Shown: positions 1-15,075, counted from the stretch's first letter. The stretch: 64,000 nt of DNA from Sabethes cyaneus (GCF_943734655.1 NC_071355.1:208555603-208619602), one strand, 5' to 3'. Made by a program: numbers and translations. The notes: a model not told the origin generated them from the sequence alone.

Positions 1-1537
1 CTCGGGATCGGCAAAAAATACCTCGGGGCGATGAGTGATTCTTATGTAAAAAAATCTGCAGAACACGATGAAGTTGAAATTTTTGAGATAAAATTGTCTT
101 CATTGAGAGAAAAATGTAAATTTAGTTTTCAAATTGAGTTTAAATATGTTTGGCAGCACTGGTGCTCAAAAATAGTATCTTTTTCGAATTCTTTGGATGA
201 TTTCCTTTAAAAATGTGAGTCGGGTATTTTTCTTAAAAATGGAGGCGTTCCCATTTATCGAGGGAATGTTCGATCCGTACCAAATTTTGGTTTTTTACTT
301 TCTGACAGAAAACGAACAATCTGGCAAAGTTTGGTTCAAATCCGTTGAGGTCGATTACACGTTTGAACTTTTTCTCGCTCACTTGTCACGGAATGACCCA
401 TATAGGTATGACTGTTCTGATCAGTGCAGTGCTCGAAAAATTTTATAGCCGAATATGAAACGGACACACGTGGTATTCTAGTAGTCTTTTATGTGTCAGC
501 CCATGGATATGACTACTGAACTGGTGACAGTGTTTGTCTTTCTCAGTATTTTACCCTTTAAAACAATTCATTCATGAATTGCAGTGCTGAATGATTGCTC
601 AATTGCTCAGGTTATGTCAGTCAATTTTCTTGCTCTTGAATGATATTTTAGATCGCAAAGTTTAGTTTTTTTAAACTGCTTACTGTTTAAAATCAACCAA
701 AACCTGGCTGAAGGAAACTAATTAAAATTTCGGAGCAATGTTAACGTGTATTGTAATTTAGTTTGCCGTTGTCGGCAGTTTAAAATGACTGAATAATTCA
801 CATTGCTGTTTTCAACCAAAGCAGAGGAAAGTTATATGATAGAAGGTCGGGAGTGTTCCCATTCTGTAAGTTTCGCTCAGTGGTGTGGCTAAGGAGTTAA
901 TGCAGTTAGAATTTTCGAAAAATCGACTCTCTTTTTATTTCGTGATCGTAGTGATATATTAGTATGCCAATGGAATCTATGGGAAAAATGAACTTTCCAA
1001 AGATGCAATCTACCAAATGTTAATTGCCACGAAAAACACATAGTGTCAGCTCAATAGTAAATGATTTGCTATAGTGTCGCATAACCATCAAAGTTTGAGT
1101 TTTTTTGCAACCTGAAAAACGTAATGACTCAACATGACTTTTATCATGGATTAAATGAACAGTAATACAAGAAACCGATAAATTGGGCCATGCTGAAGCC
1201 TTGCACCTTCAATTCACTATAAGTTGAACGTGTGACAACGTAAATACGTAGGGAACAGTAAAAATTCTGTGTATTATATTTGTAAAGAGTTGATCCTAAA
1301 AACGAAATGACGGCCTTACCGTAATCTGACCTTCAACTTAACCAAATCAGTCAATTTACGGTCAATACACTTCGCGCTTCCTCCGCTTTTGACATAGTTA
1401 GCCGTTCGAACGAAAAAATCTTCTCCCATACGTGCCGTACCTGTGTAGGTATAGCTTAGACAGCAAACTCTCAACTAGTTGTGGTTAACCGTCCTTCGCT
1501 TAATTAATTTGCTGAAAAAGAGCTTTGCCAGCCACCC
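1..1537. other. Unassigned AT-rich DNA
   Basis: No open frame in this stretch resembles a known family. An 83-codon frame at 197-448 has no recognisable motif and is of a length expected by chance. No terminal inverted repeats, tandem arrays or tRNA-like structures were noticed. Confidence 0.5.
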
Positions 1538-1690
1538 ATGTCTTCACCAAAGCTTCAAACCACGATAGGCAATGGCAGCTGCGCAGATAAAAATCATCAT
1601 CACATCGATTTCGATGACAGCGGCGCACATCGAAAACCTGCTGACGACAATCTACATGTTGGTGTCTTCATTCATTCCCGCGCCGGATGA
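1538..1690 (+). CDS. Possible small ORF or first coding exon (50 aa), unrecognised
   Basis: An ATG at 1538 lies in a fair Kozak-like context (GCCACCCATG) and opens 50 codons ending at TGA 1688-1690. The peptide is mixed and hydrophilic, with a His/Asp-rich middle (KNHHHIDFDDSG), no signal peptide and no membrane segment. The surrounding 1.5-1.7 kb is more GC-rich than its neighbours. This could be a leader exon whose true end is a splice donor before the stop, or chance. No family was recognised, and the start was chosen only on context. Confidence 0.2.
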   Translation: MSSPKLQTTIGNGSCADKNHHHIDFDDSGAHRKPADDNLHVGVFIHSRAG

Positions 1691-4600
1691 TCACCAGCAA
1701 CGCATGTATTAGGTACCTACTTGGCAGATGCTAAACTAGTGCCTCATCTTCATTGCTTTGACACTATTGACTCGAGCTCTTTGCGAGTGGAAGGAAGACT
1801 TGCTATCTAAAAACTATGATTCAGGAATTATTGCTAAACTGGTCCTAGCAGATCTACTCACACAAATTTCAAGTAATAGCAGTGCTAAATTACCATTGCA
1901 ATCACTTGAAAACAAAATACTCCTTAATTTTTTGCTTTGGAAATATCAAACATTGATCGAGTAAACGAATATATTCATTTCTTTACGGTTAATAGCTACG
2001 ATGTAAGCTAACTACTACTCAGGTAATTAGACGCTAGAGTGACCGCGTAGAGACATCAACAGCCAGGTGAAGTTGAATTGGCAAACAAACCTATCCGAGG
2101 GGGTTTACGTATGGCTAGATGAGCTGATTATTCGAAGTCTAGGTAGTTACCTTACGGAGCAGCTTGACCTTTCGGTGCGTGGCGTGGAGAAGATGCGGTG
2201 GCGCATCTGCCGATTTGCACTTGAAAGTTGTCCCGTCCCGCGTGGTGAGTTTCGGGGCTCTATTGAAAATTTATTGCTTGGAACTGGGAAACTTGAACGG
2301 TACTGTTTGCGTACCGTGATCACGCTACTCCAACAACCAGTAACCTTTTGCAGCCGGAGTTTTAGGTGATAGTTTTAGCCTTTTTTTGCTTTACTTGATC
2401 GTGATGTGTGCTCGAGGCTTTAAAGCTGTTGCCTTAGAGCGGGTGCGAACATAATGGATGAGTAATTAGTAAAAGTCCTTTTTGGGACTTTCAGATTTCA
2501 GTTGTTGCGAACCTGTTTTCTATCGTTATTCAATCTGTTGCCTAACAAATCATCATCATCATCTACTCATTCCTTAACGTTGATTGATGCGGCTTGAATG
2601 ATTTCATGAAGCATGTGAGTGATAAAATCCGGCTGTCAGGTAATTTGCCAAAAAATTATCTAAAGGTTTTTCGTGACGTGTAGATGGATATTAGAGGAAC
2701 AAATACATTACTGATGTATAGCAAATAGCCAGTGTTCCCACTTGTTATCAAACGGAAAGTTACAAAAGTCAATAATAATTGGAATAAGTATCCCCATAAT
2801 ATTTTTATCACTTAACTCCAAGATGTTGAATGCACAGCAGCAAGAAAGAAACACCTTGCTAATTTTAGATTCGTTATCAAAAAAACAACTCAGCATCTGA
2901 ATAGAAATCAATAGAAAAATCGTTGCGTCATATCCCACAATAACTGGCTGACAAACCCGTTGAAACTGCTGTCAAAATTTGTCAATTGTTATAATGTTCC
3001 CTTCACTTCGATATTTCCAGCTGCATTATGCAGCTTAGTTGGGACCATTCAGTCTATTCATAAAATGAGCTTAAATTTCATTGGCATTGTGGAAGTCCAA
3101 CACGCACGACAGATCTTACGACCATTCAGTTATGGGCGCCGCTAGATTAAGCAAACAAAATCACCGGCGATCGAAGTTCGAAATTTCCGCGCAGAGATCA
3201 AAACTGCCCAATCGCTTGATTCACATTCCACTGTAGCAAGATTACCATCTCACACCTGTCCGGTATCAATATTTGCTGCAGCTCAGCGCCGCCGCGCAGA
3301 TCGGATACGATTTAATCATCGGGCAGCAGCAGCGGCTAATGTGAATTGGAGCAAACGTAGTTGGGTACTTCCACCTCCTTGGGCGCTCGGGGAAACGATT
3401 TCGAAATAATTGGCGAGAGGCGTAGATTGGCTGGCTTCAAAGACGATTCGCGAGCTCCGCACGGCGTCACGGACTGCAGTCCATGTAGCTCCAAGCATGC
3501 GAAGTAAAATTTATGAATCAGTCGCACCGCAGTGTCCTGTTAGTTGTACTGAATGGAGCAAAAGTGGATTGCAGAGTTTTGCAACGTCAACGTTTGTCGC
3601 TTTGGATTGGCGTGAAGAAATTAAATCCAAAATTATTAATTTCGGTTTTTGGAAAGCAGCGTTTTTCAAGCCAGTTTGATTTTACTAGTGAATCACAGAA
3701 AATTGCGCTTGAAGAATTTAATTTAATTATGGTCAAAATAATATTTTCTGTTCGTTATAGGTTCAATCGGCTAAAGTCGCTGAAGTCTCTTTTAGTCTGA
3801 ACTCTATTATTTTATTCTTGCATTCATATCCTGTATAATATACGTAATTATAATTATTTTTTCACTAATTTGATCTTACAACACAAAGGCATATCCGTAG
3901 CACTGGTAGCAAAAAAGAAACCCAGCCAATTTATCACCTCGCAAGGCAGTGCCAGGCCAGCAGTAGTGGACACGCTTCACTTTTATTAGATTGAGCTGTG
4001 CAGTTCAGGACAGAAGTGGAACTAAACTAAGCCTTCATTATAATATCATACACATGGCTGCAGCAGCAGAAAGCTGCAGATAATGCGGATTCAAACCGTC
4101 GATTCGAGTGGTGGACCTTCGGAACGGGTGACGTTTCATTCCCATGAGATTGCATAAAGCTAAATCTATAGCTGGTGAAACACACTTTTCCCCGCACTGC
4201 CCTGACTGGCAGCCCCATTTCAATGCACTGACTGGCAGGTATGTGTATGCATTGGCCTCACAGGGGAACTAGTGTCAGCTGGGCCAAAGCTGCACTCGTT
4301 TCAAATGCATGAGAATAATCGATTTCAAAATCATAAAATTGTTACTATTTTTGCAACCGTCATAGTCCAGTTGCTTAAGCTGGCGTGATCTTATACCCGA
4401 CGCGGTCGTTCTTGGCTTTGCATTTGTTCTTGTTCTATTCGTCGCCGTGGATAGTCAATCGAAAAATGTTCAAAGGATCCGAACTATTTCGAAATGGTCT
4501 GTTTTGTCTATGTGGGTGGTCGAAGTTTCCGCTGTTTAATGCTTTATATTGTGCTGAAAATTATCCCCTAAGTAGGATGAGAGCGCAGAACAGCTGGTCG

Positions 4601-4712
4601 TACTCCGGTGGTTTTCCAACATATCTGTGCAAATGATCACATTCATCGATTGATTCTGTTGATGGTTAAGGTATCAAGTTCGATGTTGGAATATTCTGAA
4701 ATACAAGAGAAC
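1691..4712. other. Unassigned DNA with a GC-richer patch
   Basis: No recognisable gene. The patch at about 3230-3530 is richer in GC and CpG than its surroundings and has short open frames on both strands, none resembling a family. It could be regulatory or an old exon; the sequence alone does not decide. Short CAT/ATC runs occur near 2550. Confidence 0.4.
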
Positions 4713-4714
4713 TA

Positions 4715-5142
4715 GGGTAAATTAATCATTAGTCGACCAGTTAGTGCTTGAATAGTTTTCTTCCACAAATTATTTTAAACTGGTAACGCTAACATGCAAC
4801 CGACGGCACTTACAATACGAGTAACTTTCAATTAAACCTAAAAATATATCAATTTATGTTGCAAATCTCTATATTTTACACATTTTTTAAAACAGATTGG
4901 AATGTCCGTTTTTCTTTTATGAACCTTGTGGTTTACGATATGATAGCGACCGGGTCCATTATATGAATTCTAGTGTATTTTTCATGAAGAGGGTCCACTA
5001 ATGGCGACATTTCTAATTGTATGTTTAGTACTTTCTATTTCATGTCATATATCCTCGGAAATAAAAAGTACAAGCTAATAAACGCTGAAACTGTACCCGA
5101 GGTCCATTATAGGTAAAGAGTCCACTATAGGTTAACATACCC
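4715..5142. mobile_element. TA-flanked MITE, copy A (internally deleted)
   Basis: The left end begins GGGTAAATTAA after a TA (4713-4714). The right end finishes TTAACATACCC before a TA (5143-5144). These ends form an imperfect terminal inverted repeat with a TA target duplication, as in Tc1/mariner-type MITEs. A second copy lies at 11675-12184; this one lacks roughly 85 bp present there. The motif GGTCCAYTAWWGG of the terminus recurs internally near 4953, 4990, 5100 and 5119. No coding capacity. Confidence 0.8.
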
Positions 5143-5321
5143 TAATTCTGTTCTAATGCTAAGAATTAACGGAACCACTTTGATGCATTTAAAACCAGGC
5201 ATTATTCTAAGAACAAGTTAAAATTTATTTAATTAAATTTAATTATCGAACGGATAAGGCCGTCTCAAGGTGGTCTTCGATTTCAGAACCCACGCACTCT
5301 ATGAAATTTCTTTTTAATTAA

Positions 5322-6260
5322 TCTATACCTATAAAGAAGGATTTCTGTCTGTCTGTCTGTATGTTCCTTATAGAATCGAAAACTACTGAACCAATCGGCA
5401 TGAAAATATGCATGTAGAGGTTTTTTGGGGCCAGGAAAGGTTTTAGTGATGGTTAGAAACCCCTCCCCCCACTAAGAGGGGGGGCTCCCATACAAATGAA
5501 ACACAAATTTCTGCATAACTCGACAACTAATCAAGCAAATAGAACAAAATTTGGCATGTGGGTGTTTTCGGTGACAAGAATTTATTCTATGGTAAATTGA
5601 GACCCCTCCCCTATTTATAAGGGGAATTATAACTCCTCTCCTCTTTAAAAGGGGGGGCTTCCATACAAATTTCCTCATAACTCTAGAACTAATCAAGCAA
5701 ATGGAACCAAATTTGACATGTAAGTGATTTTGGACGCAAGATTTTTTTCTATGGTGAATTGCGACCCCTCTCTTCTTTTGAAAGCGAGTTATGGCCCATC
5801 TCCCTTTTAAGAGGGGAGCTCCCATACAAATGAAATTCAAATTTTCTTATAACTTGAGAACTAATCAAGCAAATGGAACCAAATTTGGCATGTGGGAGAT
5901 TTTGGAGTCTTGAATTTATTTTACGATAGTTAGAGACCTCTCACCCCTGTGGTAGGGGGATATGGACTCTCATACAAATAAAACAAAATTTTTTGCGAAA
6001 CTCAAAAACTAATCGAACTCGAGAAATTCGAGACTCTTCCATAAAACATTAGTCAATACAAGACCACAAAAAATATCTATAGTAACACTAGATCATTCAG
6101 GACGAGACGGTCGCGAGTGTTGCCGGTGACCCGCCGTCGGAAGCGCCGCCCAGTGGGGGGCTTGCAAAACTCGAGATTGTGACAAAGATCATCCAAGATT
6201 CATGATTTATGTACAACACAGGTTAATTTGTGGCAATACGAAGTTTGTCGGGTCAGCTAG
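5322..6260 (+). mobile_element. Non-autonomous Helitron-like element, copy 1
   Basis: The element starts TCTATACCTATAAAG after a host A (5321) and ends GTCGGGTCAGCTAG before a host T (6261). 5'-TC, 3'-CTAG and A|T insertion are the classical Helitron signature. The 5' end carries a short CTGT run (four units, 5345-5360). The middle has about three to four units of a ~145-bp tandem repeat with C- or G-rich runs. The last ~300 bp match copies 2 and 3 closely. No clear hairpin was found just before CTAG, so 'Helitron-like' is safer. There is no Rep/helicase coding. Confidence 0.78.
5345..5360 (+). repeat. Short (CTGT)4 microsatellite inside Helitron copy 1
   Basis: Four CTGT units sit between the conserved 5' terminus and the conserved downstream segment. 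The same site holds 9 units in copy 3 and about 539 in copy 2. Confidence 0.9.
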
Positions 6261-6679
6261 TGATATATAAAATGTATTCATGATTGTTTATTTGATACTA
6301 GCTGACCCGACAAACTTCATATTGCCACAAATTAACCTGTGTTGTACATAAATCATGAATCTCGGATGATCTTTGTCACAATCTCGAGTTTTGCAAGCCC
6401 CCCAGTGGGCGGCGCTTCCGACGGCGGGTCACCGGCAACACTCGCGACCGTCTCGTCCTGAATGATCTAGTGTTACTATAGATAGTTTTTGTGGTCTTGT
6501 ATTGACTAATGTTTTATGGAAGAGTCTCGAATTTCTTGAGTTCGATTAGTTTTTGAGTTTCGCAAAAATTTCTGTTTTATTTGTATGAGAGTCCATATCC
6601 CCCTATCACAGGGGTGAGAGGTCTCTAACTATCGTAAAATAAATTCAAGACTCCAAAATCTCCCACATGCCAAATTTGG

Positions 6680-8880
6680 GTCCATTTGCTTGATTAGTTC
6701 TCAAGTTATAAGGAAATTTGAATTTCATTTGTATGGGAGCTCCCCTCTTAAAAGGGGAAGGGGTCGTAATTCACCATAGAAAAAAATTCTGCCATCTAAA
6801 ACTCCCACATGCCAAATTTGGTTCCATTTGATTCATTAGTTCTCGAGATAAGAGGAAATTTGCATTTCATTTGTATAGAAGCCCATCCTCTTAAAGGGAA
6901 GATGGGCCATAACTCGCTTTCTAAAGAAGAGAGGGGTCTCAATTCACCATAGAAAAAAATCTTGCGTCCAAAACCACTTACATGTCAAATTTGGTTCCAT
7001 TTGCTTGAATAGTTCTCGAGTTATGAGGAAATTTGTTTTTCATTTGTATAGGAGCCCCCCCCCCCCTCTCTTAAAGTGGGGAAATCCATAGAAAATATAC
7101 CATAGAAAATATTCTTGCCTACAAAAACACCCACATGATAAATTTGGTTCCATTTGCTTGATTAGTTCTAGAGTTATGAGGAAATTTGTATTTCGTTTGT
7201 ATGAGAGCCCCCCCCCCTCTTAAAAAGGTAAGGGGTCCTAATTCATCATAGAAAAAATGGTTGCCTCCAAAAACACCCACATGCCAAATATGGTTCCATT
7301 TGCTTGATTAGTTCTCGAATTATGTGGAAATTTGTATTTCATTTGTGTAGAAGCACCCCCTCTTAAAGTTGGGAGGGGTCCTAATTCACCATAGAAAATA
7401 TTTTTACCTCCAGAAACCTCCACATGCTAAATTTGGTTCTATTTGCTTGATTAGTTCTCGAGTTATGAGGAAATTTGAATTTCATTTGTATAGGAGCCCC
7501 CCCCCTCCTAAAGTGGGTAGGGGTCCCAATTCATCATAGAAAAAAATTTTGTCTCCAGAAACACCCACGTGCCAAATTTGGTTCCATTTGCTTGATTAGT
7601 TCTCGAGTTATGAGGAAATTTGTATTTCGTTTGTATAGGAGCCCCCCCTATTAAAGTTGGGAGGGGTCCTAATTCACCATAGAAAATATTCTTGCCCTCG
7701 AAAACTTTCACATGCTAAATTTGGTTTCATTTGCTTGATTAGCTCTCGAGTTATGAGGAAATTTGTATTTCATTTGTATAGGAGCCCCCCCTCCTAAAGT
7801 GAGGAGGAGTCCCAGTTCATCATAGAAAAAATTTTTGCCTCCAAAAACACCCACATGTCAAATTTGGTTCCATTTGCTTGATTAGTTCTCGAGTTATGAG
7901 GAAATTTGTATTTCGTTTGTATAGGAGCCCCCCCTCTTAAAGTGGGGAGGGGTTCTAATTCACCATAGAAAATATTCATGCCCTAGAAAACTTTCACATG
8001 CCAAATTTGGTTCCATTTGCTTGATTAATTCTCGAGTTATGAGGAAATTTGCATTTCATTTGTATAGGAGCCCCCCTTCCTAAAGTGGGGAGGGGTCCCA
8101 ATTCATCATAGAAAAAAATTTTGTCTCCAAAAATACCCACGTGCCAAATTTTGTTCCATTTGCTTGATTAGTTCTTCAGTTATGAGGAAATTTGTATTTC
8201 ATGTGTATAGGATCCCCCCCTCCTAAAACGGGGAGGGGTCCCAATTCATCATAGAAAAAATTTTTGTCTCCAACAACACCCACATGCCAAATTTGGTTCC
8301 ATTTACTTAATTACTTCTCGAGTTATGAGGAAATTTGTATTTCATGTGCTTAGGATCCCCCCCTCCTAAAACGGGGAGGGGTCCCAATTCATCATAGAAA
8401 AAAAGTTTGTCTCCAACAACACCCACATGCCAAATTTGGTTCCATTTACTTAATTACTTCGCGAGTTATGAGGAAAATTGCGTTTCTTTGGTACAGGAGC
8501 CCCCCCTCTTAAAGTGGGGAGGGGTCCTAATTTACTATAGAAAATATTCTTGCCCTCGAAAACCTTCACATGCCAAATTTGGTTCCATTTGTTTGATTAG
8601 TTCTCGAGTTATGAGGAAATTTGTATGGAAGCCCCCCTTTTAAAGAGGAGAGGAGTTATAATTCCCCTTATAAAGAGGGGAGGGGTCTCAATTTACCATA
8701 GAATAAATTCTTGTCACCGAAAACACCCACATGCCAAATTTTGTTCTATTTGCTTGATTTGTTGTCGAGTTATGCAGAAATTTGTGTGTCATTTGTATGG
8801 GAGCCCCCCCTCTTAGTGGGGGGAGGGGTTTCTAACCATCACTAAAACCTTTCCTGGCCCCAAAAAACCTCTACATGCAT
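6680..8880 (-). repeat. ~145-bp minisatellite of Helitron copy 2
   Basis: A unit containing ATTTGCTTGATTAGTTCTCG, then TATGAGGAAATTTG, a C-run and a GGGGAGGGGTCC block recurs about every 140-150 bp, roughly fifteen times. Units alternate between two subtypes with different text after the C-run. The 60-80 aa frames with FYGELGPLPTLRGGAP are translations of this unit and not genes. Confidence 0.9.
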
Positions 8881-8930
8881 ATTTTCATGCCGATTGGTTC
8901 CGTAGTTTTCGATTCTATAAGGAACATACG

Positions 8931-11088
<2,158 letters not shown>

Positions 11089-11110
11089 ATTCCTTCTTTA
11101 TAGGTATAGA

Positions 11111-11672
11111 TTTTCTCATCAATACTAGAACTAGGTTTATTTATTTAGCACTACATACCAGGGCTGCCCGGAAAAATAACCATAGCACGAAGATAAAAAT
11201 TATGGTAACAGTAGTTGTCCACCACAACTTTCATGGTTTCCAGAGATTCTACCATAAAAATGACGGGCTGTTAAGTATCTTAACAATAAAAAAATCTAGA
11301 TTTTCGTGAACAAAAATTTTCATTTACAGTAAAAGTTATCGTCCTCTCATGGTCATTTTTTTATGCGAGAAAACAAAATATAATTAAAAAAGGCAGTAAA
11401 TTTGTGATGAAATATGACCAATTCTATTCCATAAAATAAGAAACAAAAATATGAATATAATTTGAATTTGAAACACTTTTACAATAAATTTACCATAAGT
11501 TTAATTTTTCACAATAAAAACTGTTGTAGGCGCATTGTTTGTACTACAAAATTTAATGTATATTTTTACGGGTATCTAGCATCACCGTCTAAACACCATA
11601 CTTAACGGCGGAAACCAATTTACTGCCGTCTCCATCAACGATAAAAAACCAACTGACTCTTTTTGGAGAAAA
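11111..11672. other. Unassigned spacer between Helitron copy 2 and MITE copy B
   Basis: AT-rich with no open frame of note. A CAGGGCTG-like start near 11159 resembles hAT element ends, but no convincing partner was found. Confidence 0.4.
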
Positions 11673-11674
11673 TA

Positions 11675-12184
11675 GGGTAAATTAACCGTTAGTGGACCAG
11701 TTAGTGCTTGAGTAGTTTTCTTCCACGAATTATTTTAAACTGGTAACGCTAAAAAGCACGCAACCGATGGCACTTACAATACGAGTAACTTTCGATTAAG
11801 CCTAAAAAATACCAATTTAAGCTGTAAATCTCTATATTTTACACATTTTTTAAACAGATTGGAATGTCCGCTTCCATTAAAAGGACCATGTGGTTTACAG
11901 TAGGATAGCGACCGGGTCCGTTATAGGAATTCTAGTGTATTTTGCATGAAATGGGTCCCTTAATGGTGACATTTCGTATTGTTAACCATAAAATGGACCC
12001 TAGCTTGTTGAAAATGTCGATTTTATGGCATTAATCATTAAATTCAGTTAATATTTTATAATTTGAACTGTGTAGTATGTTTAGTACTTTCTGTTTCATG
12101 TCATAAGAAGCACAAGCTGATAAACGCCAAAACTATACCCGAGGTCTGTTATAGGTAAAAGGTCCACTATAGGTTAACTTACCC
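11675..12184. mobile_element. TA-flanked MITE, copy B (longer form)
   Basis: The 5' end GGGTAAATTAACC and the 3' end GGTTAACTTACCC form an inverted repeat of about 23 bp with three mismatches, flanked by TA (11673-11674 and 12185-12186). It matches copy A at 4715-5142 over most of its length and keeps an internal ~85-bp segment missing there. Subterminal GGTCC(A/G)NTA motifs repeat within it. No coding. Confidence 0.85.
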
Positions 12185-12458
12185 TAGTCACCTTCTATCA
12201 AACCAGTGACGAAAAATATTTTGACCGTACTTTCTCTTGATAAGTCGGTTAGTCGACCGTCAATGATCAAAACCTGCATAATTTAGTCAATTTCGCGCGT
12301 AGTATGGTTAATGACTAAGAAAAATAATTTATGGTCGGACAATTTTTTGCCTGCGATTTATTTTAGTAAATATGTATATTTTTAGTATGGGGTGATAACC
12401 CTTGCAATACATATATACTTTTTTAGAATGCGGGTGACGGCTTGAAGTCGAAAATCTA

Positions 12459-13673
12459 CAGGGGTTAGATAAAATGAACGGAACAGGCAATATTTTGATG
12501 AAATTCAAACGGCCATAACTTCCACAAAATTGGACATTTTTAGATGAAACTAATTGCATTCGGCGGGGAAATCTTTATAGTTTTTCTAAAATATTTCAAA
12601 ATTCGCAATAGTCAGCGGACTCTGGAGATATTCCGGGCTATCTGAGGGTATGTCATAAACTGATTTTTTTAATCGCTTGTATCTTTTTCTGTCATGGAAA
12701 TTTATTCATATTCATATTTTATCCCAAAACTAGATTTCATTTCCAGTCGATTGGTAAAATAAGAACGGAAATCCGACCAGAAACAACCAAATTACGGCCA
12801 TTTTTGTAAAATCACTACTAGTAACATCTATTGCTCTCGCCAGTTTATGACATGACACAAACCATGTCAATATGAACATCAAACGTTAAGGTTTTATGAG
12901 CCATTGACACTGGAAGCATTCCCAGGTCCGCAGCGTGCCGTGCCCTGTAGCATGTTCCAGGTACCCCGGCGGAAGTAGTCGTTTCAGGGAATATTCAAAA
13001 TCATGTCAATATGGTTGTCAAACTTCAGGATTTTCAACCATCCTAAATTTTTGAAGTTTGACATCCATATTGGAATGGTTTTGGTCATGTTTTAAAATGG
13101 TCATAAAGGTAAGACATTACTGGCAACATTTCCAGAACTGATTTCACTAAAATGGCCATATTTTGGTTGTTTCTCGTCGGATTTCCATTCTTTTTCGACT
13201 GAAAGTGAAATCTAGTTTTGGGATAAAATATGAAAACTAATAAATTTCCGTGACTGAAAAAGATACAGGCAATTAAAAATATCAGTTTTTGACATACCCC
13301 CAGGCAACTCAGAATTGAGCTTGCTGACGTTTATCGTACACACACATCGACGTGCGATTTGTTGTTGCTGTTGTTAGATTTTACATTGATTTTACACGTT
13401 TGTTTTTGTTTTCCCCCAGTTATACCCCGGTAAAAAACATACGTTTGAGTGATAAACGATAAGTTTTTGTAGCCTTTTGCACTGGGCTTAGCAAGCTCTA
13501 TATCTCCGGTTTCGCACTGACTATTGCGAATTTTGAAATATTTTAGGAAAACTAGAAAAATTTCCCCGTCGAATACAATTGGTTTCATCTAAAAATGTTC
13601 AATTTTGTAAAAGTTATGGCCGTTTGAATTACATCAAAATTTTGCCTGTCCCGATCATTTTGTCTAACCCCTG
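12459..13673. mobile_element. TA-flanked foldback element inserted in the 124-bp array
   Basis: The ends are CAGGGGTTAGATAAAATGA and its inverse ATTTTGTCTAACCCCTG, flanked by TA at 12457-12458 and 13674-13675. Long arms, roughly 12459-12900 against 13090-13673, pair imperfectly along most of their length around a ~200-bp centre. The two flanks join to give an uninterrupted 124-bp unit, so the insertion site is certain. No transposase frame was recognised. Confidence 0.85.
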
Positions 13674-13865
13674 TATGTTAGACGCTATTTTGAAATCCAA
13701 GATGGCGGACTATTGTGTAGCATTTTGCATGAACCCCTTGCAATATATACTTTTTTGGAATACGGGTGACGGCTAGAAGTCCAAAATCGATGTCAGACGC
13801 CATTTTGAAATTCAAGATGGCGGACTATTATTTAGCATTTTGCATAAAACCCCTTGCAATATATC

Positions 13866-13985
13866 GAGTAGTTAAGTCGAGCAGTTCGAGTCAAACAGTT
13901 CAGTCGAGTAGTCTACTCGAGCAATCCAGTCAAGCAGTCCAATCGAAAATTCCAATCGAGCATTCAAGTCGAGTCAATCATAGTT
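13866..13985. repeat. Degenerate ~10-bp repeat spacer
   Basis: Imperfect copies of AGTCGAGCAGTCCA fill the gap between the forward and inverted halves of the 124-bp array. This is possibly a simple-sequence loop of a larger foldback. Confidence 0.7.
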
Positions 13986-14745
13986 TTTCACTTCTAGCCG
14001 TCACTCGCTTTATAACAAAGCATACATTGCAAGGGTTTTCTTACAAAATGCTAAACAATAGTCCGCCTACTTGGATTTCAAAATGGCGTCTAACATCGAT
14101 TTTCGACTTCTAGCCGTCAGTCGCATTCCAAAAAAGCATATATTGCAAGGATTTTCATGCAAAATGCTAAATAATAGTTCGCCAGCTTGAATTTCAAAAC
14201 GGCGTCTAACATCGATTTTCGACTTCTAGCCGTCACCCGCATTTTAGAAAAGTATACCTATATTGGAAGGGTTTTTACGCAAAATGTTAAATAATAGTCC
14301 GCCATCTTGGATTTTAGAATGGCGTCTAACATTGATTTTCGGCTTCTAGCCGATAACCGCATTCTAGAAGTGTATATTGCAAGGGTTTTCATGCAAAATG
14401 CTAAATAATAGTCCGCCATCTTGGATTTCAAAATGGCGTCTAATGTTGATTTTTGACGTAGGACTACGTCTTACGGCAAGTTTTGAAATAGGGTGTCATT
14501 CCAAAAAATCGAAAAATGCGAGCGTCACGAAAAATGAAAGGTTTTGAGCGCTAATAGCTCAGCGGTTTTCCGATCGATTTTCAATATTCTTACACTAATC
14601 GATCGGAAAATCTTCTAAGAATTGACCCAAATGAAGAAAAGTATGGGTTCTTGACGTTGAACTATTGAAAAATTGAAAATAATGAACCTATCTTTTACCA
14701 GAATTCTCGCTTCGTGATTGGTTGAAAGATTCTTTGCGATGATCT

Positions 14746-15075
14746 AAACCTATACCAATTTGATATCTGTGCTTGGAAAGTAAGCCAAAACAAGTGACCA
14801 AGTTTCCTCATTTCAACAAGATTTCTTAACACCGCAGGTAAACCTAGACCATTTTGATGTCCTTGCTTGGGAAGTATGCCAGAAAGAGTGATAAAGCCCC
14901 CTCGTACCAACAGATTTCTTACGAACGCGATTAAGCCTAGTCCAATTTGATGTCTGTGTTAGGGAAGTGTGCCAGAAAAAATGACACAAGTTCGTTGTCC
15001 CAACAGATCGCAAATTGTTTACTGCGAGACGAATAAACCTCGGCGAATTTGATATCTGTGTTGGAAAAATGTGCT
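14746..15075. repeat. ~94-101-bp tandem repeat, about 3.5 units
   Basis: Each unit starts near AAACCTANNCCAATTTGAT (14746, 14840, 14934 and about 15035) and continues through TGTNTTGGGAAGTNTGCCA. The units have diverged, so the array is old. Confidence 0.75.

Larger units (their letters stand above)
12397..14454. repeat. 124-bp tandem repeat array, with inverted halves
   Basis: Units contain CCAAGATGGCGGACTATT, then TTTGCATGAAACCCCTTGCA and GGGTGACGGCTAGAAGTC. They run forward at about 12397-12456 and 13676-13865. They run inverted at about 14010-14454, where roughly four units with GTCCGCCATCTTGGATTTC can be counted. The two orientations are separated by a degenerate TCGAGCAGTC spacer. A foldback element interrupts the forward half. 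No gene; open frames here are repeat translations. Confidence 0.85.

Noticed and set aside
2067..2369. 100-codon ORF
   Set aside because: No recognisable family; flanking sequence shows no promoter, splice or transposon context.
6680..8880. Several 60-80 aa frames with a repeated FYGELGPLPTLRGGAP-like peptide, also in 43-44 kb
   Set aside because: They are translations of the 145-bp Helitron minisatellite, seen on either strand with frequent stops.
11159..12360. CAGGGCTGCCCGG near 11159 with TTTTTTGCCTG near 12345 as hAT-type ends
   Set aside because: The inverted match is too weak, and no 8-bp duplication was found.
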